Assembly (NCBI GenBank): GCA_964563495.1
Contig: CAZLYK010000080.1
Span: 1-23,294 of the forward strand
DNA from: CAZLYK01 sp964563495
GTDB lineage: Bacteria > Acidobacteriota > Blastocatellia > RBC074
Length of the DNA stretch: 23,294 nucleotides
Direction of reading: 5' to 3'
The notes under the pieces are model-generated. The model was given only the letters and a program-made list of their open reading frames with translations. It was not told where the DNA came from and did no database searches. The first letter of the stretch is position 1, and every line of letters starts with the position of its first letter. Shown here piece after piece: positions 22,745 to 23,294 of the stretch. The position numbers were made by a program, and so were the translations under genes.

Positions 22745-23294
22745 ATGGTGGAGCGTTCGTCTCATCTGTTGGATCATATTCTCGGCGCAAAGAGCAAGGT
22801 CGCGGCGCTGCGTGTCCTCTTTAACTCCAAGGTGGGATTCTCGGGGAGCACAGTGGCAAAGCGTGCCGGAATGGGACTACTTGCCATCCAAAACGCCCTG
22901 GCCGACCTCGAGCGGCTCGGAATCGTCGAGGTGGAACGCGGATCGGTCGAGCACAGGTATCGTCTGAATTTCAAGCATCACATCGTTCAGCACGGGCTGC
23001 GCTCGCTGTTCGAGGCGGAGCGGGATATGGTGAAAACCATTGCCCGCGAGCTGCGCCCCCTGCTCGATGGAGTCGTTGTGACCGCCGGCCTGTTCGGATC
23101 ATTCGCCCGCGGGGATGCGGGGGCTGGATCGGACATCGACCTGCTGGTGATTGTCGAGACGGCGAAGCAGCGTGAGCGCGTCAGCGCACTGCTCTCCGAT
23201 AAGCTCCCTGAATTTGCCGAGCGATATGGATTGCCTCTCCAGCCAGTGATTTTTGAACGCCGTCGCTTAACGAGGGCCAATGGTGGAATGCACG
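22745..23294 (+). CDS. HTH-nucleotidyltransferase (MNT/NTP_transf_2 type), partial at window end
   Basis: The open frame runs off the right edge after 183 codons. Residues 1-75 form a winged-helix domain (KVAALRVLFNSKVGFSG, LADLERLGIVEVERG). It is followed by the nucleotidyltransferase motif: Gly118-Ser119, then Asp130 and Asp132 in GSDIDLL (GS-x10-DxD). Such proteins transfer nucleotides; stand-alone relatives are MNT antitoxins that inactivate HEPN toxins, and the HTH fusion suggests autoregulation. A HEPN partner would be expected just beyond the window. No SD is present; the promoter position points to leaderless translation. Confidence 0.85.
   Translation, partial: MVERSSHLLDHILGAKSKVAALRVLFNSKVGFSGSTVAKRAGMGLLAIQNALADLERLGIVEVERGSVEHRYRLNFKHHIVQHGLRSLFEAERDMVKTIARELRPLLDGVVVTAGLFGSFARGDAGAGSDIDLLVIVETAKQRERVSALLSDKLPEFAERYGLPLQPVIFERRRLTRANGGMH

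Overview
The window looks like a chromosomal segment from an Acidobacteriota-type bacterium, possibly Blastocatellia. This is an inference from three things: a Ser/Thr kinase fused to a TPR array, moderately GC-rich coding DNA, and nearly every intergenic gap carrying imperfect copies of an ACAGGAT-rich repeat. There is no rRNA, tRNA or taxonomic marker, so the assignment is tentative.

Left part (1-5210): on the minus strand, a LonB/YcbZ-type AAA+ Lon protease and a lipid-anchored rhodanese. The rhodanese has an in-frame TGA two codons after its loop Cys, and coding continues intact for 53 codons beyond it, so it is a candidate selenoprotein (or a one-base pseudogene). On the plus strand, two lipoproteins follow: a TolB-like propeller, and an unrecognised protein with a C-terminal membrane helix.

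Central locus (5310-18998), which I consider the main discovery: a Ser/Thr kinase-TPR protein overlapping by 4 nt a GAFx3-TM-HlyD fusion, a HlyD/RND-adaptor lipoprotein, a PqqD-like/M50 protease/HlyD fusion, a second PqqD-like/M50 protein on the opposite strand, a PrsK-like histidine kinase, a PrsR-like sigma-54 response regulator, then a small 95-aa protein. That small protein has a charged N-terminal part, a double-glycine junction, and seven NP[LI] units spaced about 9-10 residues (consensus [DE]RANPL). Between the regulator and this small gene lie a consensus sigma-54 promoter and three tandem G5TAA/TTAC5 palindromic sites. My reading is that the two-component system switches on an abundant repeat peptide, which the PqqD/M50/HlyD membrane proteins recognise, cleave and export. 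No ABC or RND pump, TolC, radical SAM or other maturase is in the window.

Within that locus, a 427-bp element with perfect 39-bp terminal inverted repeats, encoding a four-helix-bundle (23S rRNA intervening-sequence type) protein, sits between the sensor and regulator genes. A 186-bp cluster of three nested hairpins precedes the M50/HlyD gene.

Right part (19121-23294): a VIT1/CCC1-family transporter, an unrecognised four-helix membrane protein, and a secreted tandem-cupin protein. Then comes a decayed accessory patch: a serine-recombinase C-terminal remnant and degenerate BrnT-type toxin/antitoxin genes. A small HTH protein and an HTH-nucleotidyltransferase running off the window end follow; the latter has a promoter that appears to produce a leaderless transcript.
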